Positions 44,031-56,157 of a stretch of 64,000 nt of DNA are shown piece after piece. Source of the DNA: Leptodactylus fallax (Eukaryota; Chordata; Amphibia; Anura; Leptodactylidae); NCBI GenBank assembly GCA_947044405.1, contig CAMRHE010000354.1, forward strand, positions 1,302,001 to 1,366,000, in the 5' to 3' direction. Made by a program: the position numbers and the translations under genes. The notes beneath the pieces were generated by a model that was not told the origin of the DNA, made no database searches, and saw nothing but the letters and a program-made list of their open reading frames with translations. Every line of letters begins with the position of its first letter. Position 1 is the stretch's first letter.

Positions 44031-44835
44031 CAATGGTTGCCAAAAGTTTCGAGACTGACAAATTTTGCTTTTCAAAAAGTTTGCTGCTTCAGTGTTTTCG
44101 TATGTTTTAGTCAGATGTTTCTGTGGTTACTAAAGTACAATTATATGCAGTTCATAATTTTTTACACAATACATCAAGTTTTTGTAAAGACCCAATATTT
44201 TCAGTCTTGACCCTTCTTTTTCAAGACTTGTGCCCTTCACCCTGACATGTTGGATATCAGCTTCTGGCCAAATCCTGACCAATGACAACCCATTCTTGTA
44301 TAACCACTGCTTGGAGTTTATCACAATTTCCGTGTTTTTTTTTTTTTGTTCACCCACTTTTTGAGGATTGACCAAATGTTCTCGATGCAATTGAGATCTA
44401 GAGAGTCCATGGACCCAAAATTTCAATGTTTTGTTAGGCAGGGTTGACACTACCGTTGGCTTCCGTTATGAAGGTGTCCGTTAACAAAAAAAAAACGGAC
44501 ACCTATCATAACAGACATTAGCAGACACTAACTGATGCTAATGTGTCCGTTTTTTTAACTGATCCAATTAATGGATCAGTTAAAAAAAAAACGGACACAT
44601 TAGCATCAGTTAGTATCAGTTAGTGTCCGTTTTTTAACACTGTCCTTTTTTTTTTTTTGTTTCTGCTTTCTGAGCATGCGCAGAAAAAAACGGACATAAA
44701 ATAACGGACAATAACTGATGGCTATCAGTTACTGTCTGTTATAAGTCCGTTACCCGTAGACTTCAATGTTAAAAAAATAACGGACACTTGCTGTCCGTCA
44801 AGAATCCATTTTTCCAAACGGACAAAAAAGTCCTG

Positions 44836-45807
44836 TGTGATGATTCTGCCTAAATATGGCCATAACTCAGCTATATTTTGGTCTCTGGGTATAGGATATC
44901 CCTTCTTGCTTGCTTGCATACTGTGCGCAGCTACAAGCCTAGGTGCATATTGGCAGTAGCAGCCAGGCTGGAACAATAGGGCTCCATTGTATTCCTATAC
45001 AGCCCTGGCTGATCAAACAATAGTGCATTGTTCAAGCCTGGGCTGTTGATCAGATATGACTGATAACAGTGTATCAATTCACTTTGTCTCAGCTCTATAC
45101 AAAAGATCTGGATTTGATTGAGTTAACTCATCAGACGTACTGTCGCCGGTGACCTCATTCTGGGAGGTGGCATAAAGGGTATAAAAGATGAGGTAAGAGG
45201 TCTGTGGGAGGAGATTATGCAGGAGATTACACTATGGAGATTATGCTATAGAGTTCATGCTATGAAGACTGTGCTGAGATAATGCTACAGGATATTACAG
45301 ACTTTGACTGACATGCTACTATGAGCAGGCAGATTGGAATGCTGCTGCTGACGATGATGAGCCTACAAGAGACTGTGAGAGACTGTAAAGAGCATGCAGG
45401 CCGGACTATTGTACTGTGATGCCACATGCTAGGAGTTAATGCCACATGCTGAAAAGCCTCCACTGGTGACTCACACATGCCATGTGTGAGTGTTGGACTA
45501 TAGAACCACATCAAGGACATGTGTGGTAAAGTAATCATTTCACCTTTAATCCCTTTTATTTTATTTGTACTGTATCTTGCAACTAGTAACTGTTAATGCT
45601 TGCATATGTCTGCATATCTGTTCTGATCTGTATATGTTAGATTTTAATACTGACCCATTTAGGGGTTTAATAAATATATAAAATTTAGAAGGCTTGTCTT
45701 GTATTTATCTGGTGAACCCGACACTCACTGGCGGTGAGTGTGGTTTTTATATGAAAGAGGACTCAGGGTGTGGCCAAAGCGGTTTGGCGCACTGAGGATC
45801 TTTCACA
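44836..45807 (+). repeat. 5' LTR of the Gypsy fragment
   Basis: A 972-bp LTR beginning TGTG and ending CACA. It has a TATA box (GGTATAAAAGATGAG, about 45178-45192) and AATAAATATATAAAA (about 45669) as a likely poly(A) signal. Confidence 0.82.
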
Positions 45808-45808
45808 T

Positions 45809-45826
45809 TGGTGGCAGCGGTGGGAT
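45809..45826 (+). promoter_or_regulatory. Primer-binding site of the Gypsy fragment
   Basis: TGGTGGCAGCGGTGGGAT begins two bases after the LTR ends in CACA. The leading TGG pairs with a tRNA CCA tail. Confidence 0.75.
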
Positions 45827-45985
45827 CTTAGGATAAACGGTGTGTGTTGGTGACCTATATCACTCACATGCTGGGGATTATGGTAATCCTACTGCATTAA
45901 GATACAGTGAAAGTTTGATACAGTGCTGTTCCCCTCCCTTATTCTTTGTATTCTATTCTATCTTTTATTTGGCAAATACCAGTGG

Positions 45986-47161
45986 ATGGCTAGTGGGCTC
46001 AGAAGCAGATCTCCAGAACTGCAGAACCAGGCTTTTGGAGATCCTGAGCGTATGGCTGAAATGGAGGCAGCCACAGCCATGCAGAGAATCGAGCAGAGTC
46101 CTGATTTTGGGGCTAGGCCAGGAAGTGCGGCAAGCAGCCCGGTCCCAAGGATTACTTCACCAGGAGAGACCATTAGCCTCAGCTTTGCTGGGGGAATGGC
46201 TTCAGTCTGGCAAATGGCTCTGCAGCACTTAAGCACCAGGGACCCTAACATATACCAGCAGGCGTTGCACTGGTTTCAGGAAGCTGTAGAACGAGAACGG
46301 CAGGCTGATCGTGAGGCTGCTGAGCGACAGGCAGAGAGAAAGAGGGAGGCTGCTGAGCGACAAGCAGAGAGAAAGAGGGAGGCTGCTGAGCGACAGGCAG
46401 AGAGAGAGAGGAAGGCAGCTGAACGACAGGCTGCTGAGCAACAGGCCGAGAGGGAGTTTCAGCTTGAGCTCAAAAGGATGGAGCTCTCGCAGCAAGCGCA
46501 AACTCCAACAACCCTGCACAGACCCTCAAGTTGGAACGAGAGGCCAGGCCGGAGTTCACCACAGCTGTCTGTCATCAGGTCGGGTGAGACACACTATGCC
46601 CCGGGTGGTCCCTCCCCTGTCCCAAGAACTCTGGGCGCCCTAGTGACCTTCCCCAAACCCCAAGGGGAGGTGCGTTGGGGCCATGCCTGTAACCCGACAG
46701 AACATTTCAAGAAGGAGTGCCCCAACCACCCTGAGAACTTCCCTGCTTCTAAAGCCACAGCAGGTGGCCCATCTGTGTGTCTGGATGGGGGTGCAGGAAA
46801 AGGAATGCGGACTGTGGGACTATTGACTGATTTGCCTGCTAAGGTACTGTTGGAAAGTGATTTAGGACCTATGATGTCCCAATATGGGGTGGGGAGCACC
46901 CCAATTTACTGTGATAGACTGTCTATGATTAATGCTGATAATGTGTCTGTCATATCTGCAGAGAGGGCCCGTAACCCCCTCTCTGAGATACTTCCCATGG
47001 CAGTCAATGTAAATGCTAATGAGTTGCCTTCAGCTGAGAGCAGGGAAAATGCCAATGAACTTCCTGCAACCCAGCTCAGCAAAAATGTTATTGATGCTTG
47101 GTTCACCCCCGTGCTAGGATCCAATGAGACCTTGTCTGTAGACACACCTACATCTTTCACA
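45986..47161 (+). pseudogene. Gag-like protein of the Gypsy fragment
   Basis: The likely start is the ATG at 45986 (MASGLRSRSPELQ); the frame is open from 45923 at a GTG. The middle is a charged coiled coil built from 12-residue repeats of the EAAERQAERKR type (about 46315-46450). A damaged zinc knuckle follows (GHAC, then H, then EC, about 46679-46715), with Gly where the first Cys should be. Farther on, LPAKVLLESDLGP resembles the protease-proximal part of related Gypsy polyproteins. The frame continues into the flanking foldback element and stops at 47171-47173, so the true C-terminus is lost. Such a protein would package element RNA; this copy cannot move by itself. Confidence 0.75.
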
Positions 47162-47612
47162 TCCTGCATGTAGGATTTTTTGTCCACGGAAAAAAAAACA
47201 GACTTCTGATGGATTGGGTGTAAACGGACACAAACGAACACTAACGGACACAATATAAAAACCCATTGAAATGAATGGAAATTTTAACGGATTTCTGATG
47301 GTTCAGCTAGTGTCCGATGCTAAAATCTTGTAACGGACACTACTGAGGGTCACCAAGGGTAGTGTGATCGCCCACTTAGTTATGACTTTTACCTTGTGAT
47401 ATGGTCTCTATCGTGCTGGAAGAACCATTGTCCATCATCAGATGTCTCCTGGATGTTTAGGAGAAGTTGCTTTTGGAGGATGTTTAGATACAATTCCTTA
47501 GTCATTGCAGTGTTCTTAGGCAAAGTTGTGAGTGAGCCCTCCCCCTTGTATGAAAGGCAATCCCTGGAATGGCAGCAGGCAGGTGTCAGTGCATCTGTAT
47601 TCACAGTAAGGT

Positions 47613-47720
47613 GAATCGGAGTACCTGGAGGAAACCCATGCAAACACGAGGAGAACATACAAACTCCTTGTAGATGTTGTCATTGGCAGGATTCAAACCC
47701 AGGACTCCCGCACTTCAGTC
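47613..47720. repeat. Conserved vertebrate repeat fragment (GGAGGAAACCCATGC)
   Basis: GTACCTGGAGGAAACCCATG with GAGAACATACAAACTCC and CAAACCCAGGACTCC is a wording common in fish and amphibian genomes. I cannot assign the family. Confidence 0.5.
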
Positions 47721-47781
47721 ATGGTTAACAAAATGTAACCTTATAAATTAGGGTGATCCTGTTTCACAATGTACTGACATA

Positions 47782-48699
<918 letters not shown>

Positions 48700-48701
48700 T
48701 A

Positions 48702-49800
48702 CGTTAGTATCCATGCGTGTTGGGGACTGGGTCTAACATTCCTCTAGGAAGAGTTGGAGAGGGCACTGGGTGACCCAATGGGTGAATGACTAGAAGGAAG
48801 GAAAGTGCTATTAGACTTATTATAGTTAATTTTAATTGTCCAGAAAGCTACAAACCAAATATTTTGGGTTATTCGCTTCCCAGCATCAGTGTCAGATATA
48901 CTATATGGTAGATATAACCTATGAAGTAACAGCATGTGACATGTATGTCTCTGGGCCCGGTGGTACGTGGTGCACAATACTTGACCCTGTGATGTCCTTC
49001 ATATCCATAATTTAACTCTTTTTGCGCCATGATCAATCCTGATCATAGGACGGGTCCTCGTTTTTGTGGGATGTTCTGCCGAGCAACATCCCAGAACCTT
49101 ACTGGCCAACTTGAAGCTCGAAGTTCTGGGCCAGAATGCAAAACTAGTGCCATTTCACCCCATCTACTACATTTAACTTTATATAAAATAGATGCTGAAT
49201 GTGAATTATTAACTTCCTCTCACATACCACAAAGTGTGATATTACTCAGGAAATGATGGAGACAGATATAACAACCCCTTCAGGACTGAACTTCAAGATT
49301 TTTTTTTATTTTTGCTTATACTCATTTGGAGAGCTGTAACCATTTTTTTTTCCATGTACGTAGCTCTATAAGGGCTCGCTGCCTGTACTATAAAGGCACT
49401 GTGGTGATCTGTGTTATGGGGACATTGTGGCTGGTGGTGTTATGGTGGTGACTGTGGCTAACACTATGGAGCATTGTGGCTAGTTATGGGGACCATGGCT
49501 GTTAATCACTGCCTGGTGGTATATGGGATGGGACTGATGCTTTTACTGGCAGAAGCACTGACCGCTCCTCGAGAGAACGGACACTTCTCCTGTACATGTG
49601 TCCTCTGACATGAGTCGTACACATCTGTATGTCCAGTCTAGTATCTGGATGGATATCACCCGCCATACTCAGAACATCAATATACCACAAAATACTTGTA
49701 CATCAAACATTTACACAGTATAAGTCACCACCGCAAGGACTGTAGTGTCCTCCACCCCCACACACTGTGTAATAACCAGGTAATGACAGGCCTTACCACC
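48702..49800. other. Unassigned intron sequence
   Basis: No exon of matching phase found. 49290-49390 carries a short piece of the GGGCT(T/C)G interspersed repeat (ATAAGGGCTCGCTGCC). Confidence 0.4.
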
Positions 49801-49944
49801 ATTTCCTGCATCTTCAGGTTTTCGGTAGAGTTGTCATTTAGCATAGGCCTTGATCACACATTGTCAGGTTTTGGGTAGAGTTCTCTTTTAGTGTAGACCT
49901 CGATCACTCATCTTCAGTTCTCTTTTAGTGTAGGCCTTGATCAC

Positions 49945-51998
49945 ACATCTTAATAATAAATAATAATAGTCCTTTAATAGTCCCACAAAGGGGAAATTCA
50001 GTGTGTTACAGCAGCAAAGATAAGCAGATTCAAATACAAATACAACATGTACAGGAATGTTCCAAGGTGAGAGGCATTACATTGATAGTAGACAGACAGA
50101 TAGGACGTAGCAGAGGAGGGGGGGATTTAACAGGCAGAGAGATATTTCAGTTCTCTGTATGTAATGATCTCCGCTTAGGTCGGTGTTGGTTGTACAGCCT
50201 AACCGCGGTGGGGAGGAAAGACTTCCAATAGCGCTCCTTCTCACACTTAGGGTGGAGCAGTCGGTCACTAACAGTACTGCCCAGCGCGATAACAGTCTCA
50301 TGCATGGGATGAGACTTCTTCTGCATGGAGCTCACCACGGACAGTATCCTTCTGTCACCCACCACCTGCACTGGGTCCAGTGGGCTCCCCAGGACAGAGC
50401 TGGCCCTTCTAATCAGCTTGTCAAGTTTATTTCTGTCCCTGGTTGATATGCTGCTCCCCCAGCAGGCCACTCCAAAGAAGATGGCTGATGCCACTACTGA
50501 GTTGAAGAAAGTACTAAGAAGTGCCCCCCGGATTCCAAAGGCTCTCAGCCTCCTAAGCAGGTAGAGCCTGCTGTGGCCCTTCCTGTACAGGGCCTCCATA
50601 TGATCTGCCCAGTCCAGCTTATTATTAAGGAGCAAACCCAGGTACTTATAGGTGTTCACAATCTCGATGCCCGTCCCCAGGATGTCCACTGGTTTAGGAG
50701 GGCATCTGCCTTTACGGAAGTCCACCACCATCTCCTTGGTCTTCCCCGCGTTGATCTTCAGGTGGTTCCGCTGGCACCAGTCCACAAAATCCCGGTTCAG
50801 TTCTCTGTACTCCCTGTCATCATTGTTTGTGATGAGGCCTACTATTGCAGAGTTGTCAGAATACTTCTGTAGGTAGCAGCTAGATGAGTTACACCTAAAA
50901 TCTGCAGTGTACAGTGTGAAGAGGACAGGGGCAAGAACCGTACCCTGAGGTGCCCCTGTATTACAGATCACGGTATCTGACACACAGTCTCAGGCTCTCA
51001 CGTATTGAGGTCGATTTGGGAGGTAGTCTAGGATCCAGTTGGAGAGGTGGTGGTCCACTACAGCAAGGCCCAGCTTGTCTCTCAGTAACCTGGGCTGTAT
51101 GGTGTTAAAAGCACTGGAGAAATCAAAGAACATTATTCTCACCGTGTTCCCTGGTTTCTCCAGGTGAGACAGAGCCCTGTGCAGAAGGTGGATGATGGCA
51201 TCATCTACCCCAATGCCCGGCCGATAAGCAAACTGGAGAGGGTCCATAGCGGGGCTCACTAGAGGGCGGAGATGTGTGAGAACCAATCTCTCTAAGATCT
51301 TCATCAGGTGGGATGTCAGTGCTACAGGTCTGTAGTCGTTGAGGTCCATAGTGTGAGGTTTCTTTGGAACTGGTACCACACAAGAAGATTTCCATAATTC
51401 AGGGACTATTTCCTGCCTCAGGCTCATATTATACATATATGTAATTATTCTACACAGCTGATCCCCACAAGTCTTAATTAGCCTTGCACTGATGTCATCT
51501 GGCCCTGCGGCTTTCCTCGCCTTGATCTTTTCCATCTCCTTCCTCACCTGGGCCCGTGTGAAGGTCAGACTGTGGTCAGGTAAAGACGGATTTCTGAATT
51601 TACTGGTCTGTTGGGAAGTAGCCACATGGGGTGAATGGGGTGAAGTCATTGTGGGGGGAACTGAAGGACATTCTGGGGTGGGAGGAGCTGGTGTGTGATC
51701 AAATCTGTTGAAGAATAGGTTTAGTTCATTAAGCCAATTAACATCTGCCTCAATCTGGCAGACAGACTGTTTATGACCCGAAATTGACTTAAGCCCCTCC
51801 CAGACCCCCCTTATGTCTTTTCTTTCCATTTGCTTTTCCATTTTTTTCTTTATAACTGGCTTTTCCCTGCCTGATTTGATGCCTCAGCTCCTTTTGTACT
51901 TCCCTCAACCCCTCCTTATCTCTTGTCCTGAATGCCCTATTTTTCTCCTTGAGTAGTGTTTTTATATCAGAGTTAATCCATGGTTTGTTGTTGGAGAA
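49945..51998 (-). mobile_element. L2-clade LINE, 5'-truncated copy
   Basis: The minus-strand copy is closely similar to the 3' two thirds of the element at 23072. Its 3' tail (AATAATAAATAATAATAGTC on the plus strand) points left. The 5' end is truncated at the NNKPW region of the ORF. It lies inside the 50-bp array. Confidence 0.93.
50147..51841 (-). pseudogene. L2 reverse transcriptase, two breaks
   Basis: 51841-50990 covers KARKAAGPDDIS to PNRPQYVRA. A TGA at about 50987-50989 replaces an Arg codon (CGA in the intact copy), a C-to-T change at CpG. 50983-50147 continues with TGAPQGTVLAP, YSDNSAI and the C-terminus. Seven A replace six near 51841, shifting the frame upstream. In the catalytic box the second Asp reads Asn (YSDN), so this copy is dead on a further count. 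Confidence 0.88.
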
Positions 51999-52699
51999 GC
52001 AACAAATTTTTGGTAGAGTTCCCTTTTGATGTAGGCCTTAATCATGCATCTTCAGGTTTCAGGTAGAGTTTCCTTTTAGTGTAGGCCTTGATCATGCATC
52101 TTCAAGATCTAGGTAGATTTCCCATTTAGTGTAGGCCTTGACCAATCATCTTCAGGTTTTGGGTAGAGTTCTCTTTTAGTGTAGGCCTTGATCGCACATG
52201 TTCAGGTTTTCGGTAGAGTTCCCTTTTAGTGTAGGCCTTCATTGCACATCCTCAGGATTTGGGTAGAGGAGCTCTCTTTTAGTGTAACCCTTGACCACGC
52301 ATCTTCAGGTTTTCGGTAGAGTTCCCTTTTAGTGTAGACCCTGATTGTACATCTTCAGGATTTGGGTAGAGTTCCCTTTTAGTGTAGGCCTTCATTGCAC
52401 ATCCTCAGGATTTGGGTAGAGCTCTCTTTTAGTGTAGGCCTTGATCACACATCTTCAGGTTTTGGGTAGAGTTCCCTTTTAGTGTAGGCCTTGATCATAC
52501 ATCTTCAGGATTTGAGTAGAGTTCTCTTTTAGTGTACGCCTTGATCACATTTTCAGGATTTGGGTGGAGTTCTCTTTTAGTGTAGGCCTTGATCACTTAT
52601 CTTAAGATTTTGGGTAGAGTTCTCTTTTAGTATAGGCCTTGATCACTCATCTTAAGGTTGAAGGTAGAATTTTCTTTTAGTGTAGGCCTTGATTACAAA

Positions 52700-53270
52700 G
52701 TCCAACTTGAAAGAACATTTATTTACTTCCCACTTTCCATAGCAAACAACTCCCCAGAGACAAACCTGCCAAGTAACCAGCCATGACGTAAGAAAATTCC
52801 TTCCTGCCATAGAAAAGACAATCACATTTCTTGTAAGAACAACCTGGATAAACATTTATGTGATTTTCTTCTTCATATTACATTATATCTGTCAACACAG
52901 ACTTCCTGAGAAAGTTGCACCACTGACCTGCGATCAGTCAGTTCTGGCACCCATAGAGGGCTGGGGCCATAAACGTAACACTGCAGCATGTGGATGACAA
53001 GAGCTGGACTTCTGTTCCTTTGTTCACATTGGTTTTATCGCTATGTATACGCACAATTCACCACTGAGGTTTGGAAATCTTGAGTTCTGTCTTTAGCGAG
53101 TCCATAAATGGAAGGCACTCATAGACCCCCTGTGCTTGGGAACAAGCAATGATTCATGAAGGGTGTCCTGACCTTTCAAAGGAAGGCAGATGATGGTAGT
53201 CATCACCTATAGACATAGTTCTACTCTGAAGGAAATATGCTGTGAACACAAGTCATAGTTTTTGACTCCC
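52700..53270. other. Unassigned intron sequence
   Basis: Nothing recognisable beyond the end of the 50-bp array. Confidence 0.4.
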
Positions 53271-54050
53271 CGCCTCCCAAACCCCATAACTTTTTTATTT
53301 TCCGTTCACAGAGCCATAGGAGGTCTTAATGTTTGCAGGACAAATTGTTCTTCATAATGGTACCATTTATTATTCTGTACAATGTACTGGGAAGCTGGAA
53401 AAAAAATCAGAATGGGGTGGAATTGGAGAAAAAGGCAATTGTGCAACTTTCTTACGGGCTTCGTTTTTACGGCGTTCACTCTGCAGCCAAAATTACTTAT
53501 CCCCTGTATTTTGTGTTTCGTTAAATTTCTGGGGATACCAAATTTATATAGTTTTATTTACATTTTAACCCCTTAACAAAAATCCAAAACTTTGCAAAAA
53601 AAAAATTCTTCTATTAAAGTCATCATATTTTGACACCCATAACTTTTTTATATTTTTTTTTATATGCATAGGGCGTCTTTTTTTTGCGGGGCCAGGTGTA
53701 CTTTTTTGTTATACCCTTTTGGAGAATGTCTGTTTCTTTGATCACTTTTTATTCAAATTTTAAAAATCAGAGGCAAAACAGTGAAAAAAAAACTACAGTT
53801 TGGAACTTTTGATTACGGCGTTTACCGTACGGGAAAAATATTTTTACAATTTGTAGACCGGGCGTTTTTGGACACAGGGATACCTAATGTGTGTGTGTGT
53901 TTCACAGTCATTTTCTATTTTTTATGTATGCTAGGGAAAGGGGGGTGATTTGAATTTTTAATTATTTTTAATTTTTTTTTATATTTTTAATGTTTTTTTT
54001 TTCTTAAATACTGTATTTATTAGAGTCTTGAGCCACAGGGGGTCTGATCA
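53270..54050. repeat. Interspersed repeat (TTTGC(A/G)GGACAAATTGTTC family)
   Basis: Matches 61395-61960 in order: TTCCGTTCACAGAGCC, GGACAAATTGTTCTTCATAA, TGGTACCATTT, CGGGCTTCGTTTTTAC, GCGTTCACTCTGCAGCC, GATACCAAATTTATATAG. Short frames here are not conserved between copies. The family is unnamed by me. Confidence 0.7.
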
Positions 54051-54298
54051 CTAATGCAATGCATTACAATGCTAATGCATAGCAAAATACCAGCATTTCT
54101 ATGACAGGCTGCTTCAATAGGCTCCCAGCTGTCATGGCAATGGATCACAGGCCCCCGGATTTTGTTCTGGGTGCCGGTGATTCTCCCCAAAATGGTGTCA
54201 CCCATGTGCCGCTGGGAAAATAGCATCTTGGACAACTTTGACCTAGGTGTCGGGTGCTTTAATGCCAGCATTCAGTGTGGATTGGTAGGAGAATCTCC

Positions 54299-54420
54299 CA
54301 AAAAATGAGGTGTGGGGACCACGCTTCACCAAAGATGCTTTATTATACTCAAATAACACAACGCGTTTCGGGGAAATCAGATCCCCTTTATCAAGTGTAT
54401 AAGAGACAGCCTGAGGAGGT
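54299..54420. repeat. Repeat fragment with AACGCGTTTCGGGG
   Basis: CACAACGCGTTTCGGGG followed by TCCCCTTTATCAAGTG is a wording that recurs in amphibian repetitive DNA. No ends can be set. Confidence 0.35.
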
Positions 54421-54592
54421 AGGCTGTGAGATCTGAAGTGACAGTGTGGACACTGATCGTGGGTATTAGCTCCAGGTCTGCTCTATAATACTGCAAAGAC
54501 CCGGCGGCTATGGCGGCCTCTCAGCTCCTGAGCACCCACCATATTTAAATACCTGACATCCCCCGTACTGTTATGGCGGATGTTGGAAGGGG

Positions 54593-54959
54593 TTAAAGAG
54601 GACCTTCCACCAACTCCAACTCTTTGCATCCGTCAGTAGGTTTTGCTCCAGTGATTCCAGAGTTGGAATTTTTTTCTCTTGCCGCTGTTCCTGAGAAATT
54701 GGTACTATTACTTTTACCATCCAATATGCCAATTAGCTTCTCTACTGTCAGGTGGGTGGTTCTGGGCTGGAACTGACAGACAGGAACCGCCCATCTGTCA
54801 GTAGGGAGCATAATTATGCTAAAACTAACAGCTGATTGTTTGATAAAGTTTGGGGCTAGAGAAAAAAAAATTCCAACTCTTCCAAAATCGTTGGAGAAGC
54901 ACCTACTGAAGGAAGCAAAGCATTGAAGTTGGTGGAGGTGGTGAAAGGTCCTCTTTAAA
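54593..54959. mobile_element. TTAA-flanked foldback MITE (TTAAAGAGGAC family), copy 2
   Basis: It begins TTAAAGAGGACCTTCC and ends GGTGAAAGGTCCTCTTTAA. Same family and layout as 11103-11539, including the CTGTCAGGTGGG block in the middle. Confidence 0.8.
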
Positions 54960-55365
54960 GAGCAAATCTACCATAATATTTTAATAGTTTCTACTATGGT
55001 ATCAAAAAGCTTTCTTCAAGACCAACCAAAACTCTCCACACTCCTTCATCATTTAGTTGCCACTTTCTCCAACTATCCGATATTTTTCTCGAACTGGTGA
55101 CCACACTCTTGATGTGTCCAAACCAGCGCTTTGTGACAGGATGAAATATTACTTCTCTAGAAGCCATGGTCTTTCACATACAAGACAATATCTTTATAGC
55201 TCTTGGTGTTTATATGTAAAATCCTGCCCAAAACCCATCTTGCAAATCAACATCGGGGAGCAAAATGAACATGTACAGGGTAGTCTAAAGGTATGGAGAT
55301 ACCAGGGTGGTCCCTGTAGAGTCCCTCTGGGTGGAAATAAGGGTAAATAAAATACCAATAGGGGT
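54960..55365. other. Unassigned intron sequence
   Basis: No supported feature. An open frame (55057-55350) lacks motifs. Confidence 0.4.
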
Positions 55366-56157
55366 TTGTTATGAGCATCTAAGCATAATGGAGGAAGTGG
55401 AATGGTTACTAATGGAACAAATACAAGGGGGGGTTTAATTAGCCCAATATAAATTGAGCAACAGAAACCTGCAGGTCCAACAAGGTAACAGGTTCTTAGC
55501 AATAATTAAAGATAATTACCTTTCCCTACTAATGCAGGACTCAACATGGGAGCAGGAACTTCTAGACCCAACAGAATTTCGAAAGTGGAGATTGGGGGTC
55601 CCCGGGGTAGTAGTGACCCCAACATAATACATTTTCAAATATCCTTTAGTAAGACATGTAGTGGAGGAGGTATGAAAACACTAAACTTCAGGAAGGTCAA
55701 TTTTCATCGCTAAGGGATGACCTTAGGACCAAAAAATGGGACAATGTCCTCAAAAACAAAAGTACACAGGTTAGATTGGGTCTTTTTTTTTTTAAAAGAA
55801 CCTTAAATGTGTCCTGTGAAAGATGTATACCATATGGGAACAAACAAATCAGGAACAAAAGAAAACCATTGTGGTTATACAAGCCTGTGAGGATGTGTTA
55901 ATTTTAAGGTGAAAAATTAGATGTGAAAAAAATAGATAGAAGCAGCAAAGATTGAGGCAGAGAGGTTCATGGCAGGGAAAGTAACAATAACCCAAAATAA
56001 ACAAGTCCATAAATAACAAGAAATTTTAAACTGAGATGGTGGGCCCTCTCAAAAATAATCTGGGAGCAATGGTGGAGGAGGATGAGGAAAAGGCAAATCT
56101 ATTAAATGCCTTCTTCTCTACTGTATTTACACAGGAAAATGCAATGATGGTAACATA

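Larger units (their letters stand above)
44836..47161 (+). mobile_element. Gypsy-type LTR retrotransposon fragment (5' LTR + gag, pol lost)
   Basis: The element starts TGTGATGATTCTGCC and ends ATCTTTCACA. It is flanked by TCCTG at 44831-44835 and 47162-47166, a 5-bp target duplication. The 5' LTR is 44836-45807 and a primer-binding-like TGGTGGCAGCGG follows at 45809. Gag is present. Protease to integrase and almost the whole 3' LTR are absent: only its last ten bases (47152-47161) remain, matching the 5' LTR end. Confidence 0.85.
44438..47375. mobile_element. Foldback DNA element (GTGTCCGTTA repeats) with TTAG flanks
   Basis: Left end GCAGGGTTGACACTACC; right end GGTAGTGTGATCGCCCAC. TTAG is at 44434-44437 and 47376-47379. 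Without the Gypsy insert it is about 0.6 kb, dominated by ACGGACAC/GTGTCCGT motifs in both orientations and by large hairpins. Its centre reads as a palindrome (GGACAAAAAAGTCCTG facing CAGGATTTTTTGTCC-like sequence), where the Gypsy element landed. Confidence 0.72.
44031..47612 (-). mobile_element. Old Tc1 element split by a foldback MITE and a Gypsy fragment
   Basis: 44031-44437 (left end CAATGGTTGCCAAAAGTT after TA) and 47376-47612 are two parts of one diverged, minus-strand relative of the DD35E family at 11752. Matching words include GACCCTTCTTTTTCAAGACTTG, CAAATCCTGACC and GACCCAAAAT on one side, and GCTGGAAGAACCATTG, GTGTTCTTAGGCAAAG and GGCAGCAGGCAGGTGT on the other. The frame is destroyed. 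The right terminal repeat is missing. Confidence 0.78.
49805..52695. repeat. 50-bp minisatellite split by an L2 copy
   Basis: Units of TTTTGGGTAGAGTTCTCTTT and TAGTGTAGGCCTTGATCACA with CATCTTCAGG run 49805-49945 and 52000-52695, about 17 units in all. Variants change TTCTC/TTCCC and GATCAC/CATTGC. The L2 copy interrupts a unit. Confidence 0.95.

Noticed and set aside
45923..45985. N-terminal extension of the Gag frame as a signal peptide
   Set aside because: It starts at GTG and lies in the untranslated leader after the primer-binding site. The ATG at 45986 is a better start.
53329..53576. Three overlapping small open frames as genes
   Set aside because: They fall in an interspersed repeat, are not conserved in the second copy at 61398, and overlap in all three frames.
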